A DNA stretch of 64,000 bases, taken from assembly GCF_001467525.1 (NCBI RefSeq), contig NZ_LNXS01000054.1, forward strand, positions 396,632-460,631, given 5' to 3'. The translations under genes were made by a program, and so were the position numbers. The stretch is from Legionella anisa. GTDB taxonomy: Bacteria; Pseudomonadota; Gammaproteobacteria; Legionellales; Legionellaceae. The notes beneath the pieces are model-generated. The model made no database searches. It saw only the letters and a list, made by a program, of their open reading frames with translations, and was not told where the DNA came from. Below are positions 7,955-18,195 of this stretch, in pieces. Every line of letters starts with the position of its first letter. The first letter of the stretch is position 1.

Positions 7955-10156
7955 TTACCTCGAGTGTTTTCCTTTTTTAATTTTTTTATTTGAGGTATAC
8001 AAAAAATCAATAGCGCTACTCGTATCACTGTTACTTACTTGAATACTAAAAAACTTGTTGAGTAAGTATCTTAGGGTCAACATATTTGTATCTGTTTGAG
8101 ATAGGCCAATGTTGTAGCTCAAATAAAGACGTTTTGAAAGAGATTTTCCTACCATAAAAGAAGTATTATTACTCGTGGTATTGGTTAATTGATTGTAGTT
8201 CGTATTCGTTTGTATATTAAAATCAATACCTGCAGTTTGTTTGAGTTGTTCTAAAAGTTGGAGGCTCTTTGTGTCACTTCCTAGATTCATAGAAGATATA
8301 GCCGCGAGAAGCAATTGACCTCCTGCCTTGTCTGCTTGGTTCGCTGGGCGTCTAAGGACAAGCATGGAAAGAATATCTGCTTGAGAAAGAGTTGCAGGTT
8401 CGGAAAATAATTGAATTTTGGGACGAGTCAATCGACCGGTGACCTCTACACCTAAAATCATCGTTTCTCCGTAATTAATATTTTGTAGATTGGTACTATT
8501 AAAGTCCAAGAGCTGACTTGAGGTGGCAAAAGTTGTTGGCGAAGTTCTTATTTTTTTTGCTGCACGGATGTTAATCTCTGGATTATTCATGGGTCCACCA
8601 AAGATTAATTGCCCTTGTTGTATTGCTAAGTTCTGTCCATAGGCTTTATAAGTACCATCTCTAACTGATAAATCGCCATATGCATTGATTGAACTTTGTT
8701 GTTTGATATTCAATGTTCCATCTAAATGCCCACTTAATCCTTTTACATTGACTAAAACATCTTTCCCCATTATGAGTTCAATATCCATATTGTTAATCAA
8801 GGTAAATGAAGGAGATGTTTTCTCCTTATGCTTATAGACCACATCATCAGGTAAGGAAACGCTGTTGTTGAATGAGCGAGGTTTAATTTCAGCGTAAGGA
8901 ACCAAAATAGTACCAGAAAGGGATTGTAGACTTGGTGTTAAATGTAGATTGAGTTTGGGTGAAATGTTGATCTTGTATTCACTGGTTTGAACCAATGGAA
9001 AATCATTGCCTTCAAGAGTGAAATCCCCTGTAAATTGAGCGCTTAAGCTTCCTCTTCCGGCAATTGATAAATGATGACCCGCTGATGTTGCTAGACCTGT
9101 TGCTTCCCAAGAACGTTCATTACCACGCACATTCATTTCGAGTGTATCGATATTAAGACCCAGTTTAGGTAAGGAAAGACTTGTTTTACTGAGTATTAAA
9201 TGGCTTTCTATTTTTCTTTTATTCAAAGTACCATATACTTTTAATGAAGCAATCAACTGTCCTTTGAGCTTGTCAATTTCAGGGCTAATTTTTTGCAAAA
9301 AACTCAGTGAATTTAATTCCAATGATAATTCGCTGTTTATTGCTTGATCGTCCTTTAAGCCCGCATCAAGAGTAAATTTAGGCAGGTTAAATTGCAGTTT
9401 TAAATTTTTATTTTCATCAATTGCCAAAATACCTGATCCTTTAAGCTGTTTTGGTGAAAGAATGATCTTTAAAGACCCTCCTTTGAATTGAACAATTGGA
9501 AGGACGTCATTATTGGGGTCATGATAAAAGCCAGGACGTATGGTCAGCAATAAATTACCTTGATTTTTGGCGGTGATCTCGCCATAGGCAGATAAATCAG
9601 TATGCAAACGAGTATGCTGTACAGCGCTATTTTGAGGTTGGGTTAGATTGGCATTAAAAGTCCACTGCCAGGGCAAAGTTCCGCGGATTTTTGCATCCAT
9701 TAGCCACTGATCTTTGGGGACAGTAGTTATTTTTGAGTGCATATTGATTTGCATATTTGGCAAAACACCGGTTGCAGTGATTGTTCCTTTTTCACTGTCT
9801 ATGATTTTTTCTTTTGCTCTATTCCAGTGCAGACCTTTCCATCGAGCGGTCACTAATTGACTTTCTCGTAAAGAATGAGGCTGCCATTGTACCTCAAATT
9901 GTTCTATTTTTACGTTAAATGATTTATTTTGGTATTCAATTCCATTCAGAGTAAAGTGATTGAGTAGGCTGCCTTCAAGTTGCTGAATTTTAAGAGTGCC
10001 AGGAAGGTATAGACGACTGAATTGAATAAGAGTATGCAGTCCTGGTTTTGTATCCAATAAAAATAAGACTATTCCGGCAAGTAAAATAAGAAATAAAGAG
10101 CTTATATAAAGTGTTTTAACGAGCACTCTAATAATTTTTATCAGAATTCGTTTCAT
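7955..10156 (-). CDS. tamB: TamB-like translocation and assembly module protein, short form
   Basis: TamB is an inner-membrane-anchored periplasmic beta-groove protein that works with TamA in outer-membrane protein or lipid transport. The 733-residue product has one N-terminal membrane anchor (residues ~10-32) and a long beta-rich region. It ends in the conserved C-terminal domain, with LSQADILSMLVLRRPANQ, GIDFNIQTN and a final LTLRYLLNKFFSIQVSNSDTSSAIDFLYT like the family terminus. It is much shorter than the ~1260-residue Escherichia coli protein, mainly in the repetitive middle. The start overlaps the tamA stop by 4 bases, indicating translational coupling. Confidence 0.88.
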   Translation of the reverse strand: MKRILIKIIRVLVKTLYISSLFLILLAGIVLFLLDTKPGLHTLIQFSRLYLPGTLKIQQLEGSLLNHFTLNGIEYQNKSFNVKIEQFEVQWQPHSLRESQLVTARWKGLHWNRAKEKIIDSEKGTITATGVLPNMQINMHSKITTVPKDQWLMDAKIRGTLPWQWTFNANLTQPQNSAVQHTRLHTDLSAYGEITAKNQGNLLLTIRPGFYHDPNNDVLPIVQFKGGSLKIILSPKQLKGSGILAIDENKNLKLQFNLPKFTLDAGLKDDQAINSELSLELNSLSFLQKISPEIDKLKGQLIASLKVYGTLNKRKIESHLILSKTSLSLPKLGLNIDTLEMNVRGNERSWEATGLATSAGHHLSIAGRGSLSAQFTGDFTLEGNDFPLVQTSEYKINISPKLNLHLTPSLQSLSGTILVPYAEIKPRSFNNSVSLPDDVVYKHKEKTSPSFTLINNMDIELIMGKDVLVNVKGLSGHLDGTLNIKQQSSINAYGDLSVRDGTYKAYGQNLAIQQGQLIFGGPMNNPEINIRAAKKIRTSPTTFATSSQLLDFNSTNLQNINYGETMILGVEVTGRLTRPKIQLFSEPATLSQADILSMLVLRRPANQADKAGGQLLLAAISSMNLGSDTKSLQLLEQLKQTAGIDFNIQTNTNYNQLTNTTSNNTSFMVGKSLSKRLYLSYNIGLSQTDTNMLTLRYLLNKFFSIQVSNSDTSSAIDFLYTSNKKIKKGKHSR

Positions 10157-11841
10157 AAATCGGGTCCCATGCTGATCACCAAACGAGGGTTGTTCCCGTC
10201 ACGTTGCCATCGATTATTAATTGTTTGAGCCAACCCTACTTTGATTGGGCCTATAGGTGAAACCCACATTAAACCACCACCTGCATCATAATAAGCTGTT
10301 AAAGGGGCTGGATTGTAAACAGCTCCTGCATCATAAAATCCAATCAGATACCAATTTTTCTTGGTTTCCTTTTGAATTTCAAAACCAGCATAACTAAGTA
10401 TTCTGCCTGGACCTATTGAATTAAAGCCAAATGCTTTTAAATTATCCATTCCTCCCAAAAGTAATGCAAGTGATATAGGTTGCTGATTAATATTATTGAT
10501 TGCAGTAAACCCTTGGATTGCATGCCCGTAAAGGCGTAAACGCAGAGGTTCTATTCGCATCGCAGCTTTTATATCCAATGAAGCCTGAGCAAAATTAATA
10601 GTAGAAAGAAGGGCTTTGCTTGCTGCAAGACCATTAACCGTAATGTTATATCCTGAAGGTGAAAAAAGCAGATCTTGGGTTTTGCTAAACGTTAAACTTG
10701 CTTTGGGATAAAGTAGAAATTGCTTCGTATTTTCTTGAAACGAATAATGAAATCCTTCATAAAGTGTATTTATAGAGAGTATACGTTGATAATTGGTTAC
10801 CCGATGTTGTTGGGCCAAGGAGATAAGGTATGAATTACTGTACCCTGCAGTGTAATTTAAATTCGAAAAATTTCCTGTAAGAGTATATTGATCATTGACA
10901 GGATTTTTACCGGGAACAATATATTGAGCTTGTAATGCATTTTGAACAAAAGATCCTTGAGCCATGAGATTGAGTTTATGCCCTTGGCGATTGACTGGTA
11001 CTACATGCCATGCAGCTCGGCCACGAATTCCCGTATCTGTTCCAAATCCTGCACCAAGAGTGTAAGAATATTTGGATGCAGGTTCAGTATCGATTTGCAG
11101 TGGAACGGTTGTGCTTTCAGTAATTTGTGGTTTAACCAGTACAGAACTAAAGTACCCACTACTTGATAAATCATTATTTAGCTGATGTATTTTATCCCCG
11201 GAATAGATTTGTCCTGGATGAAATGGAACAAAACGATGCAGTAACTTAGGATCAATATATGTAGGATTAAATTGTATTTGCCCAAAATAATAAAGAGGTC
11301 CAGTATCAAGAATGAGTATAATTTCTGCCGTGTAATTTTCTTCATCGATTAAAATTTGACTTTTTTTAAATCCAGCACGCATGTAGCCTTGATTTTCTGC
11401 TGTATCAAGAAGTTTTAATTTGGTTCGCTCATATTGTTCTGTGAAGAGAGGAGCGCCTTGCATTAATGGTACATTTTTTATTGCATCACGCAGGACAGGG
11501 TTGTTTGAACCTTCACCAGTAAGTTCTATTTTAAGTCGTGAAATTTTGATTTGTGGACCAGCATGGATTATGACAGTCAATTGCTGCGCATTAGGTCTTC
11601 GTACAGTAGCCTCTGCTTTAAAATAGCCAAAAGGTTGGATTGCCTGAATAACTTGCTCTTGCAACTCTTCTTGGCTGAATTGCGCAAGAGGTTTTAATTT
11701 CTGCAGTTCACTCAAACGTTTATCGACGTTTGCTTCGACTTTTCCGGAAACTCCGTAAATTGTAATGGATACTGGGTCATTATTTTGAGCAAATAATGCA
11801 AAACAGGTAATGAGAAGTATCAGATAGATTAGTTTTTTCAC
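10153..11841 (-). CDS. tamA: TamA-like outer-membrane assembly protein (Omp85 family)
   Basis: This is the outer-membrane partner of TamB. Reading from a GTG at 11841, the 562-residue protein starts with a good signal peptide (VKKLIYLILLITCFALFA), then three POTRA domains (IYGVSGKVEANVDKRL, then FGYFKAEATVR and YYFGQIQFNP in turn). The C-terminal 16-strand barrel carries the Omp85 signature region, LLGGMDNLKAFGFNSIGPGR, and ends in a membrane-type strand. The open frame extends to an ATG at 11910, but the 23 added residues would place charged sequence before the signal peptide. No strong ribosome site supports either start. tamB follows with a 4-base overlap. Confidence 0.88.
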   Translation of the reverse strand: MKKLIYLILLITCFALFAQNNDPVSITIYGVSGKVEANVDKRLSELQKLKPLAQFSQEELQEQVIQAIQPFGYFKAEATVRRPNAQQLTVIIHAGPQIKISRLKIELTGEGSNNPVLRDAIKNVPLMQGAPLFTEQYERTKLKLLDTAENQGYMRAGFKKSQILIDEENYTAEIILILDTGPLYYFGQIQFNPTYIDPKLLHRFVPFHPGQIYSGDKIHQLNNDLSSSGYFSSVLVKPQITESTTVPLQIDTEPASKYSYTLGAGFGTDTGIRGRAAWHVVPVNRQGHKLNLMAQGSFVQNALQAQYIVPGKNPVNDQYTLTGNFSNLNYTAGYSNSYLISLAQQHRVTNYQRILSINTLYEGFHYSFQENTKQFLLYPKASLTFSKTQDLLFSPSGYNITVNGLAASKALLSTINFAQASLDIKAAMRIEPLRLRLYGHAIQGFTAINNINQQPISLALLLGGMDNLKAFGFNSIGPGRILSYAGFEIQKETKKNWYLIGFYDAGAVYNPAPLTAYYDAGGGLMWVSPIGPIKVGLAQTINNRWQRDGNNPRLVISMGPDL

Positions 11842-12090
11842 GATAGTCTCAGTACTTTTTTCACCAAAAATGTTCCTACCGGCATTAGAAAACATCTTGA
11901 GAATATACACTTAATCGAATAGAAGGGCTAGGGTAATCATATAAAAGGATATATAACTATCAGTATTTTCACTTTTAATTTAATGTGTATAATAAACTCG
12001 CAAGAAGTGTTCAAAAATGAGTTTGGAATTTTGAACTCTTTTATTGAAGATAATTGCAGTTCATTGGATAAAATTCGAGGGAATTAATTT

Positions 12091-13992
12091 ATGGGTTTTC
12101 CTATTACACAAAGTGAATTTGAAAAAATCTTAGATGATATTTTACAATACAAAAAAGAGCTGCCTCCAAAATCCAAATTTCCTTTGGCTGCTTTTTTAAG
12201 AGGAAAAGGCTATCCACCCATTTTACAAAATCTCAATTTTGCAGTTCCGGGTAAAACAGTCAATATGATACAGATGCAACGGGCAGATGGTTCGTTGGTG
12301 AGCGCAACTAAGTTGCCTCGTAGAATGGATTTATTGAATAATATTGATTTCACCGGCTGTGAAATAAAAAACTGTCAGTTTGATGTGTGCGATTTATCAG
12401 GATCGATTTGGTATGACCTAAACATCCATAATTCTTCTTTTAATAATACTGTTATTAATCATGCATCATTTCATAAAGTTCGTTTTATCAATTGTCATTT
12501 TACACAGGCCACCTTCGATTACAGCAAACTCAATGATCTGCTTTTTGTAGAAAATAACTTTCTTCGTACGAGTTTTAATTATTTAAAGCAATTCCATAAG
12601 GTAATGTTTACGGATTGTTTTTTTCAGCAAGTTCCCATGCTAGGAGGTACTCATAGTGTTGAAGTGATCATTAATAACTCACCTGAAAAGAAATTATCTC
12701 AGGTAAGTGAGTTGTTAATTGATAAACAGATTGCTATGAAGCAGATTAAAAAAACAAATACTAAGCCTGCTATTTTAGTAGCTTGGAATAATGTGGCTCC
12801 TTTGATGACAGCTGTAGTGGCAGAGAAAATGATATTGGCACAAGGAATGTATCCTGTTCGCATGGATATAATGGCTGAAGTAGATGCAGCATTATTAGAT
12901 GAAGAAATAAATAAGTTAAGTGGGTTAACCCAAAAAAGAGTGCAACAATTAAAAAGCGAGGCGATCGAAAAAGCCAAAAAGTTTGAGACCAAGCTTCCTC
13001 AAGAAAAAACAGATTTAAACCATGAGCATCACGCAGTGCACAGTGAAGATGTTCTTGCACACGAACACTCCGGTACAAATGAAAACATTCTCTCTGTTAT
13101 TTCAACAGAAAGGAAAAAACAAAGTATTTGTTTCCCTTTATTGATGATTCAAATCATGCGTGAGGAAAACGCAAAAGACCCATCTGCATTTCCACAAATG
13201 GCGGCTCTTTATCGACATGCAAAAACAATATTTGATCAAGTGGATGGTGTCCTGTTAACTGGAGGCCAAGATATGGATCCTCGTTTTTATGGGGCAGAGC
13301 GTCATCCTAAAACGGGTTTACCAACTTATATTGATCGTCCAGAATTCAGTGATCCGCGCCGTGATATTCTTGAATTTAGTTTGGTTTATATGCAACAACG
13401 TGCTTCGGCCCCCAAACCGTTATGCGGTATTTGTCGTGGTTCACAAGTGATCGCGGCGGCATATGGAGCAACGATTTATCAGGAGCTGGATTCTCCAGAA
13501 AGACGTCAATATTTAGTTGAGGCAATAGAGCTTAAAAGTATAAAGGCGACGGCTCCTCTTTATTCAACCAGTAAAACCTTAAAGTCGGTAGCAGATAAGG
13601 AAGTACCTGATGTGATATTTATGCATCACCAAGGGTATAATTTAGAGACAGCTGATGGTATTGAGGCTACTGCTTCAAAGAAAACCTCTGGAGGTAAGGT
13701 AATTGATGTAGTTGGAGAAAACTTGTCGCAGAATATTACTTTGGTGCAGGCACATATTGAATATTACCTGGATCGGGAAAAGGAGGGGGCACATGGCTTT
13801 TCCACTCTAGTGAGTGCAAACACAGCAGAGAGTATCTTTAAGCAATTTCAAACTCGAGTTTTGGCATATTACCAGAACCAACGATTATTACGCTATTTAA
13901 CTTCTGGTCTGTTTTTCACAAAAAGTGACGCTGTGTCAAGTGAACAGACGGAATGCACTGTTCCAACTCCCTCACCTAAGAGTTTCAATTGA
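12091..13992 (+). CDS. Pentapeptide-repeat / peptidase C26 (gamma-glutamyl hydrolase-like) fusion protein
   Basis: The 633-residue protein has two recognisable parts. Residues ~80-175 are pentapeptide-like repeats (NIDFTGCEIKNCQFDVCDLS and further A/N-F/L-x-x units) predicted to form a right-handed beta-helix. Residues ~225-600 are a class I glutamine amidotransferase fold of the C26 type: DGVLLTGGQDMDP at ~385-397, nucleophile elbow GICRGSQ with C448, and VQAHIEY with H555 and E557 completing the triad. C26 enzymes hydrolyse gamma-glutamyl bonds (PuuD, folate hydrolase). An inserted charged, His-rich stretch (~285-345) splits the catalytic domain. No signal peptide or membrane segment is visible. 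The fusion, size and lone position fit a translocated effector, but that is inference. Ends in a hairpin terminator. Confidence 0.75.
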   Translation: MGFPITQSEFEKILDDILQYKKELPPKSKFPLAAFLRGKGYPPILQNLNFAVPGKTVNMIQMQRADGSLVSATKLPRRMDLLNNIDFTGCEIKNCQFDVCDLSGSIWYDLNIHNSSFNNTVINHASFHKVRFINCHFTQATFDYSKLNDLLFVENNFLRTSFNYLKQFHKVMFTDCFFQQVPMLGGTHSVEVIINNSPEKKLSQVSELLIDKQIAMKQIKKTNTKPAILVAWNNVAPLMTAVVAEKMILAQGMYPVRMDIMAEVDAALLDEEINKLSGLTQKRVQQLKSEAIEKAKKFETKLPQEKTDLNHEHHAVHSEDVLAHEHSGTNENILSVISTERKKQSICFPLLMIQIMREENAKDPSAFPQMAALYRHAKTIFDQVDGVLLTGGQDMDPRFYGAERHPKTGLPTYIDRPEFSDPRRDILEFSLVYMQQRASAPKPLCGICRGSQVIAAAYGATIYQELDSPERRQYLVEAIELKSIKATAPLYSTSKTLKSVADKEVPDVIFMHHQGYNLETADGIEATASKKTSGGKVIDVVGENLSQNITLVQAHIEYYLDREKEGAHGFSTLVSANTAESIFKQFQTRVLAYYQNQRLLRYLTSGLFFTKSDAVSSEQTECTVPTPSPKSFN

Positions 13993-13994
13993 AG

Positions 13995-14022
13995 CATGGT
14001 ATTAATTTTTTACCATGTTTTT
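13995..14022 (+). terminator. Hairpin terminator shared with the 3' end of mutS
   Basis: CATGGTA, a short loop, TACCATG and then TTTTT form a terminator 3 bases after the stop of the pentapeptide/C26 gene. Its right arm overlaps the last codons of the convergent mutS gene. Confidence 0.75.
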
Positions 14023-16533
14023 GAACCGATAAATTAAATCAAGTGCTTCTCGAGCAGTCAATCGATCAGGATCAAGCTGTGCCAGCTCATGTAAAATAGG
14101 TGATTGGCTGGGCACTTGAGTTTCTGAGTGTATTTGCGAAACTGAGGGCGTGGTTTGTATGTGATTTAAATGAGTATGAGCAATTTTTAAAACCTCAGCG
14201 GGGATACCCGCAAGCTCTGCTACTTCCAATCCATAACTTCGATTTGCATGTCCTGGTTCTACCCGATATAAAAAGATGATGCGACCTGAATCTAATGATG
14301 CGTGTAAATGAACATTACGAATACACGTCCATTGTTGAGGAAGCTGAGTTAATTCGAAATAGTGCGTAGAAAATAAAGTATACGCCTTAATAGTCGTTGC
14401 CAGATAAGTACAACTCGCATAGGCCAGAGCCATGCCATCATAAGTGCTGGTACCACGTCCGATTTCGTCAATCAAAACCAAACTTTCATGGGTTGCCTGC
14501 CTTAGAATTTGTGCTGTTTCGGTCATTTCTACCATAAAGGTTGAACGTCCAGAGGCCAGATCGTCACTCGCACCAATACGAGTAAAAATTCTATCAATAG
14601 GTCCTAAGGTTACCGATTTAGCGGGGACAAAGCTGCCAATATGAGCTAGAAGGACAATTAAAGCCGTTTGACGCATGTAAGTCGATTTACCGCCCATATT
14701 GGGACCCGTAATGAGTAATATATTTTGCGATGGTTTGAGCTGTAAGTCATTGGCGATAAAACGCTCCTGCAGCAAATGCTCAATTACTGGATGACGGCCT
14801 TCCTCAATGGAAATTTGTGATTCAGACACCAGATTGGGACAACACCAATTGAAACGTTGGGCTCGCTCTGCAAGAGTTGTTAACACATCCAATTTTGCTA
14901 ATGCTTGTGCTAATTGGGTCAATTCATTTATATTTTGCTGAATCTCTATCAGTAAATTTTCATAAAGCCACTTTTCACGTGCCAAGGCTTTTACTTGTGC
15001 TGATAGTACTTTCTCTTCAAATTGTTTCAATTCTGGCGTGATATAACGTTCCACATTCTTTAAAGTTTGCTTTCTATGGTAATACGGAGGCGCTTTTTCT
15101 GCTTGAGTTTTAGAAAGTTCAATATAATAACCTTGTACATTATTGAAGCCGAATTTCAGAGTAGACAACCCGGTTTTTTGTTTTTCTTCTTGCTCTAAGT
15201 GCATGAGTTTATCATTGGCTCGCGTACTAAGCAGCCTTAATTCATCAAGCTCCTCATCAAAACCAGGAGCTATGACGCCACCATCACGAATCAATACGGG
15301 GGGATTTTCTATAATTGCCGATGCAAGCAACTGGTGCAAAGCAGGTAAAGGCTTCAGGTGATTTTTTAACTTCACTACGAGTTCACTTTTGTTGTGAGTC
15401 AGTAGTGCGTTCAGCTCAGGAAGTAAGGCTAACGTGTGACTTAAAGCAACTAAATCACGTGGGCGTGCTGATTTTAAAGCAATGCGCGACACAATTCGCT
15501 CTACATCACATATTTGTCTCAGTAGTTCATAGATGGATACATTGTGTTGGAGATGGATGATTTCCTTTATGGCATGTTGACGTGCTATGATCTGGTCATG
15601 TTGTTTGAGCGGTCTCCCTAACCACCGTTTAAGCAAACGACTGCCCATGGAACAGGCTGTTTTATCAAGCAGAGATAATAAGCTGTTTTCATGGTTGCCA
15701 CTCATATTTTCAAATATTTCTAAGTGTTTTTGTGTTGAGGCATCCAGTTGCAAGTAGTCATGGGTATGTTCAAGAGTCATTGTGGTTAAATGAGGAAGAG
15801 CTTGTTTTTGTGTCGTCTGTAAGTAGCTCAATAAGGCACCTGCTGCAACCAGAGCAGTAGGATGATCGTGTTCACCAAAAGCAGAAAGATCGTTGACTGA
15901 AAATTGCTCACATAAGCGTTTTTTGGCATTGTCAAAACAAAATTCCCAGCCAGGTCTTAGTTTAATTGGAAAGTTCACGCAGTATTCTTCCAAAGAAGAT
16001 TCTTCTTGCAAGAGTAATTCAGCAGGCTGCAGCCTCATAAGTTCCGCGCTTAACTGACTTGCTTCTGTTAATTCCAATAAATGAAAACGACCGCTGCTTA
16101 GTTCAACCCATGCAAGACCAATTTTTTGTTTTTGGCGGTGAATAGCCAGTAATAAATTATCTTTTTTTGCATCCAAAAGTGCCTCATCAGTCACTGTTCC
16201 TGGGGTAATAATACGAGTAACCTGACGCTCTACAGGTCCTTTGCTCGTTGCAGGGTCTCCTATTTGTTCACAAATGGCTACCGATTCGCCTTTTTTGATT
16301 AATCGAGCCAGATAATTTTCCACAGCATGATAAGGCACACCAGCCATGGGAATCGGTTTGTCAGCAGATTGGCCACGATGAGTCAAAGTAAGATCCAATA
16401 ATTGGGCTGCATGTTTGGCATCATCAAAAAATAATTCGTAAAAATCACCCATACGATAGAGCAGAAGCATATCAGGGTATTCTGATTTAATGCGTAAATA
16501 TTGTTGCATCATTGGTGTATGAGAAGAGGTCAT
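14002..16533 (-). CDS. mutS: DNA mismatch repair ATPase MutS
   Basis: MutS recognises mismatches and small loops and recruits MutL. The product (843 residues from ATG 16533) has the mismatch-binding N-terminus with the Phe-x-Glu type motif in [11 protein letters not shown], the connector and lever domains, and the ATPase with Walker [11 protein letters not shown], the DELGRGTS-like box (here [12 protein letters not shown]) and STHYFEL. The C-terminus keeps the family's helix-turn-helix region. I prefer ATG 16533 over the upstream GTG at 16581 because [19 protein letters not shown] matches the usual MutS N-terminus; neither has a strong ribosome site. It is convergent with the pentapeptide/C26 gene and divergent from the glutamine-synthetase-like operon. 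Confidence 0.96.
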   Translation of the reverse strand: MTSSHTPMMQQYLRIKSEYPDMLLLYRMGDFYELFFDDAKHAAQLLDLTLTHRGQSADKPIPMAGVPYHAVENYLARLIKKGESVAICEQIGDPATSKGPVERQVTRIITPGTVTDEALLDAKKDNLLLAIHRQKQKIGLAWVELSSGRFHLLELTEASQLSAELMRLQPAELLLQEESSLEEYCVNFPIKLRPGWEFCFDNAKKRLCEQFSVNDLSAFGEHDHPTALVAAGALLSYLQTTQKQALPHLTTMTLEHTHDYLQLDASTQKHLEIFENMSGNHENSLLSLLDKTACSMGSRLLKRWLGRPLKQHDQIIARQHAIKEIIHLQHNVSIYELLRQICDVERIVSRIALKSARPRDLVALSHTLALLPELNALLTHNKSELVVKLKNHLKPLPALHQLLASAIIENPPVLIRDGGVIAPGFDEELDELRLLSTRANDKLMHLEQEEKQKTGLSTLKFGFNNVQGYYIELSKTQAEKAPPYYHRKQTLKNVERYITPELKQFEEKVLSAQVKALAREKWLYENLLIEIQQNINELTQLAQALAKLDVLTTLAERAQRFNWCCPNLVSESQISIEEGRHPVIEHLLQERFIANDLQLKPSQNILLITGPNMGGKSTYMRQTALIVLLAHIGSFVPAKSVTLGPIDRIFTRIGASDDLASGRSTFMVEMTETAQILRQATHESLVLIDEIGRGTSTYDGMALAYASCTYLATTIKAYTLFSTHYFELTQLPQQWTCIRNVHLHASLDSGRIIFLYRVEPGHANRSYGLEVAELAGIPAEVLKIAHTHLNHIQTTPSVSQIHSETQVPSQSPILHELAQLDPDRLTAREALDLIYRFKNMVKN

Positions 16534-16804
16534 GAATGTATTTTGCTTGAGTTGAAATTGCGGCAATTTTAGCAAAATCACATAAGGGAGAGTAGCTATT
16601 TATATTTATCAAATGAACTTGGATGCGTCGGTAAAAATTGAAGAGGGATGATCATGAAAAAACCTTAGCTTATAGACATAATCGTTATGCAATTAATTTT
16701 GAAGAATTGGTCTCTTCAACTTCCATAAATAACCCTGGATTCAAGAATAGAATCTGGATATTATCAATAGAATGAACTCATAACGAATAGGCAAAGGAAA
16801 TGCT

Positions 16805-18178
16805 ATGTTAACTCCAAAGGATGTTAAGACGGTTGAGGCAGCAAAGCAAATTATCGAAGAGCGTAATCTGACCCATATCAAGGTTGGTATATTTGATGTG
16901 GATGGAGTGATGCTTGGAAAATATATGAGCCGTAATAAATTCTTCTCGGCTTTAGAAGGTGGTTTTTCTTTTTGTGATGTGATCTTGGGATGGGACTCCA
17001 AAGATAAACTGTATGATAATGGGAAATATACAGGTTGGCATACAGGTTACCCTGATACTTTAGTGCGCGTTCTCCCAGAAACGTGCCGTGATCTTGTTTT
17101 CGAAGAAAATCAGTTGTTGTTTATGGCTGAATTTGCTGGAGAGGCCGAAGCCTTATGTCCTAGGGCATTACTTCGTCGAATTGTTCAAAAAGCCGACTCA
17201 ATGGGATTTGATGTTTATGCCGCATTGGAATATGAGTTTTTTATGTTTGACGAGACTCCTGACAGTGTGCGCTCTAAAGGCTTTCGTGATTTAAAACCCA
17301 TGACGCCTGATTTTTTTGGTTATTCAATGATTCGCAATACAGTTCATGCAGATTTATATCATCAGATCCTTAATATGAGTGAGATTATGGATTTTCCTAT
17401 TGAAGGGTTGCATGCAGAAACTGGCCCAGGGGTGCTTGAAGCGGCAATCGCTGTAGATAAAGCTATAGAAGCGGGGGATAAGGCTGCACTATTTAAAACA
17501 TTCATGAAAGTCTTAGCACAGCGCAACAACATGATGGCTACTTTTATGGCTAAATGGTCGCCGCATTTTCCTGGCCAAAGCGGACATATTCATCTTTCCT
17601 TACGTCACAAAAATGATATGAGGAGTGCTTTTTATGACCCCTCGATGCAACATAATATGAGTGAGCTTCAACGACATTTCGTGGCAGGTCAACAAAAGCT
17701 CATGCCTGAGTTTTTGGCGATGGTTTCACCTACAGTGAATAGTTTTTCCCGCTTGATTCCAGGATTCTGGGCTCCAACTCATGCGACGTGGGGGGTAGAA
17801 AATCGTACTACGGCGCTACGGGTTATACCAGGAACTGACAAATCGCAGCGCGTTGAGTATCGCTTAGGTTCTGCCGATTCAAATCCTTACTTGGCTTTGG
17901 CTGCGGCTTTAGGTTCGGGTCTTTATGGAATTGAACATGAACTGGAACCATACCCAGAAATCAAAGGCAATTCCTATGCACAACCTCATGAAGAAGAACT
18001 TGCATTGCCACGTACACTGTGGGAAGCAGCTACTCGTCTTAAGGAGTCAAATGCTGCTCGTTCTTTATTTGGTGATCCATTTGTTGAGCATTTTGCTGCT
18101 TCTCGTGAGTGGGAAGAACGAGAATTTCGTCGTCATATAACAGATTGGGAATTGGACCGTTATTTTGAAATTATTTAA
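16805..18178 (+). CDS. Glutamine synthetase-family ligase (gamma-glutamyl-amine ligase candidate)
   Basis: The 457-residue protein has the glutamine synthetase catalytic fold: metal-binding YAALEYEFF (E142, E144), GLHAETGPGVLE at 201-212, SGHIHLSL at 259-266 and VENRTTALRV at ~331-340, then RVEYRLGSADSNPYLALAA. It lacks the adenylylation-type C-terminus of housekeeping GlnA and resembles the GlnA-like/PuuA group that couples glutamate to amines. Position as first gene of a four-gene operon with an aldehyde dehydrogenase, an alcohol dehydrogenase and a glutamine amidotransferase suggests it puts a gamma-glutamyl group on an amine or amino alcohol before oxidation. The substrate is not shown by the sequence. 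ATG 16805 follows AAAGGAAATGCT, a fair ribosome site. Confidence 0.85.
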   Translation: MLTPKDVKTVEAAKQIIEERNLTHIKVGIFDVDGVMLGKYMSRNKFFSALEGGFSFCDVILGWDSKDKLYDNGKYTGWHTGYPDTLVRVLPETCRDLVFEENQLLFMAEFAGEAEALCPRALLRRIVQKADSMGFDVYAALEYEFFMFDETPDSVRSKGFRDLKPMTPDFFGYSMIRNTVHADLYHQILNMSEIMDFPIEGLHAETGPGVLEAAIAVDKAIEAGDKAALFKTFMKVLAQRNNMMATFMAKWSPHFPGQSGHIHLSLRHKNDMRSAFYDPSMQHNMSELQRHFVAGQQKLMPEFLAMVSPTVNSFSRLIPGFWAPTHATWGVENRTTALRVIPGTDKSQRVEYRLGSADSNPYLALAAALGSGLYGIEHELEPYPEIKGNSYAQPHEEELALPRTLWEAATRLKESNAARSLFGDPFVEHFAASREWEEREFRRHITDWELDRYFEII

Positions 18179-18195
18179 CTCGGATTTTCTAGATT

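Noticed and set aside
12770-13078. 102-codon opposite-strand frame inside the pentapeptide/C26 gene
   Set aside because: Hydrophobic, low-complexity shadow of a gene with clear domains; no ribosome site.
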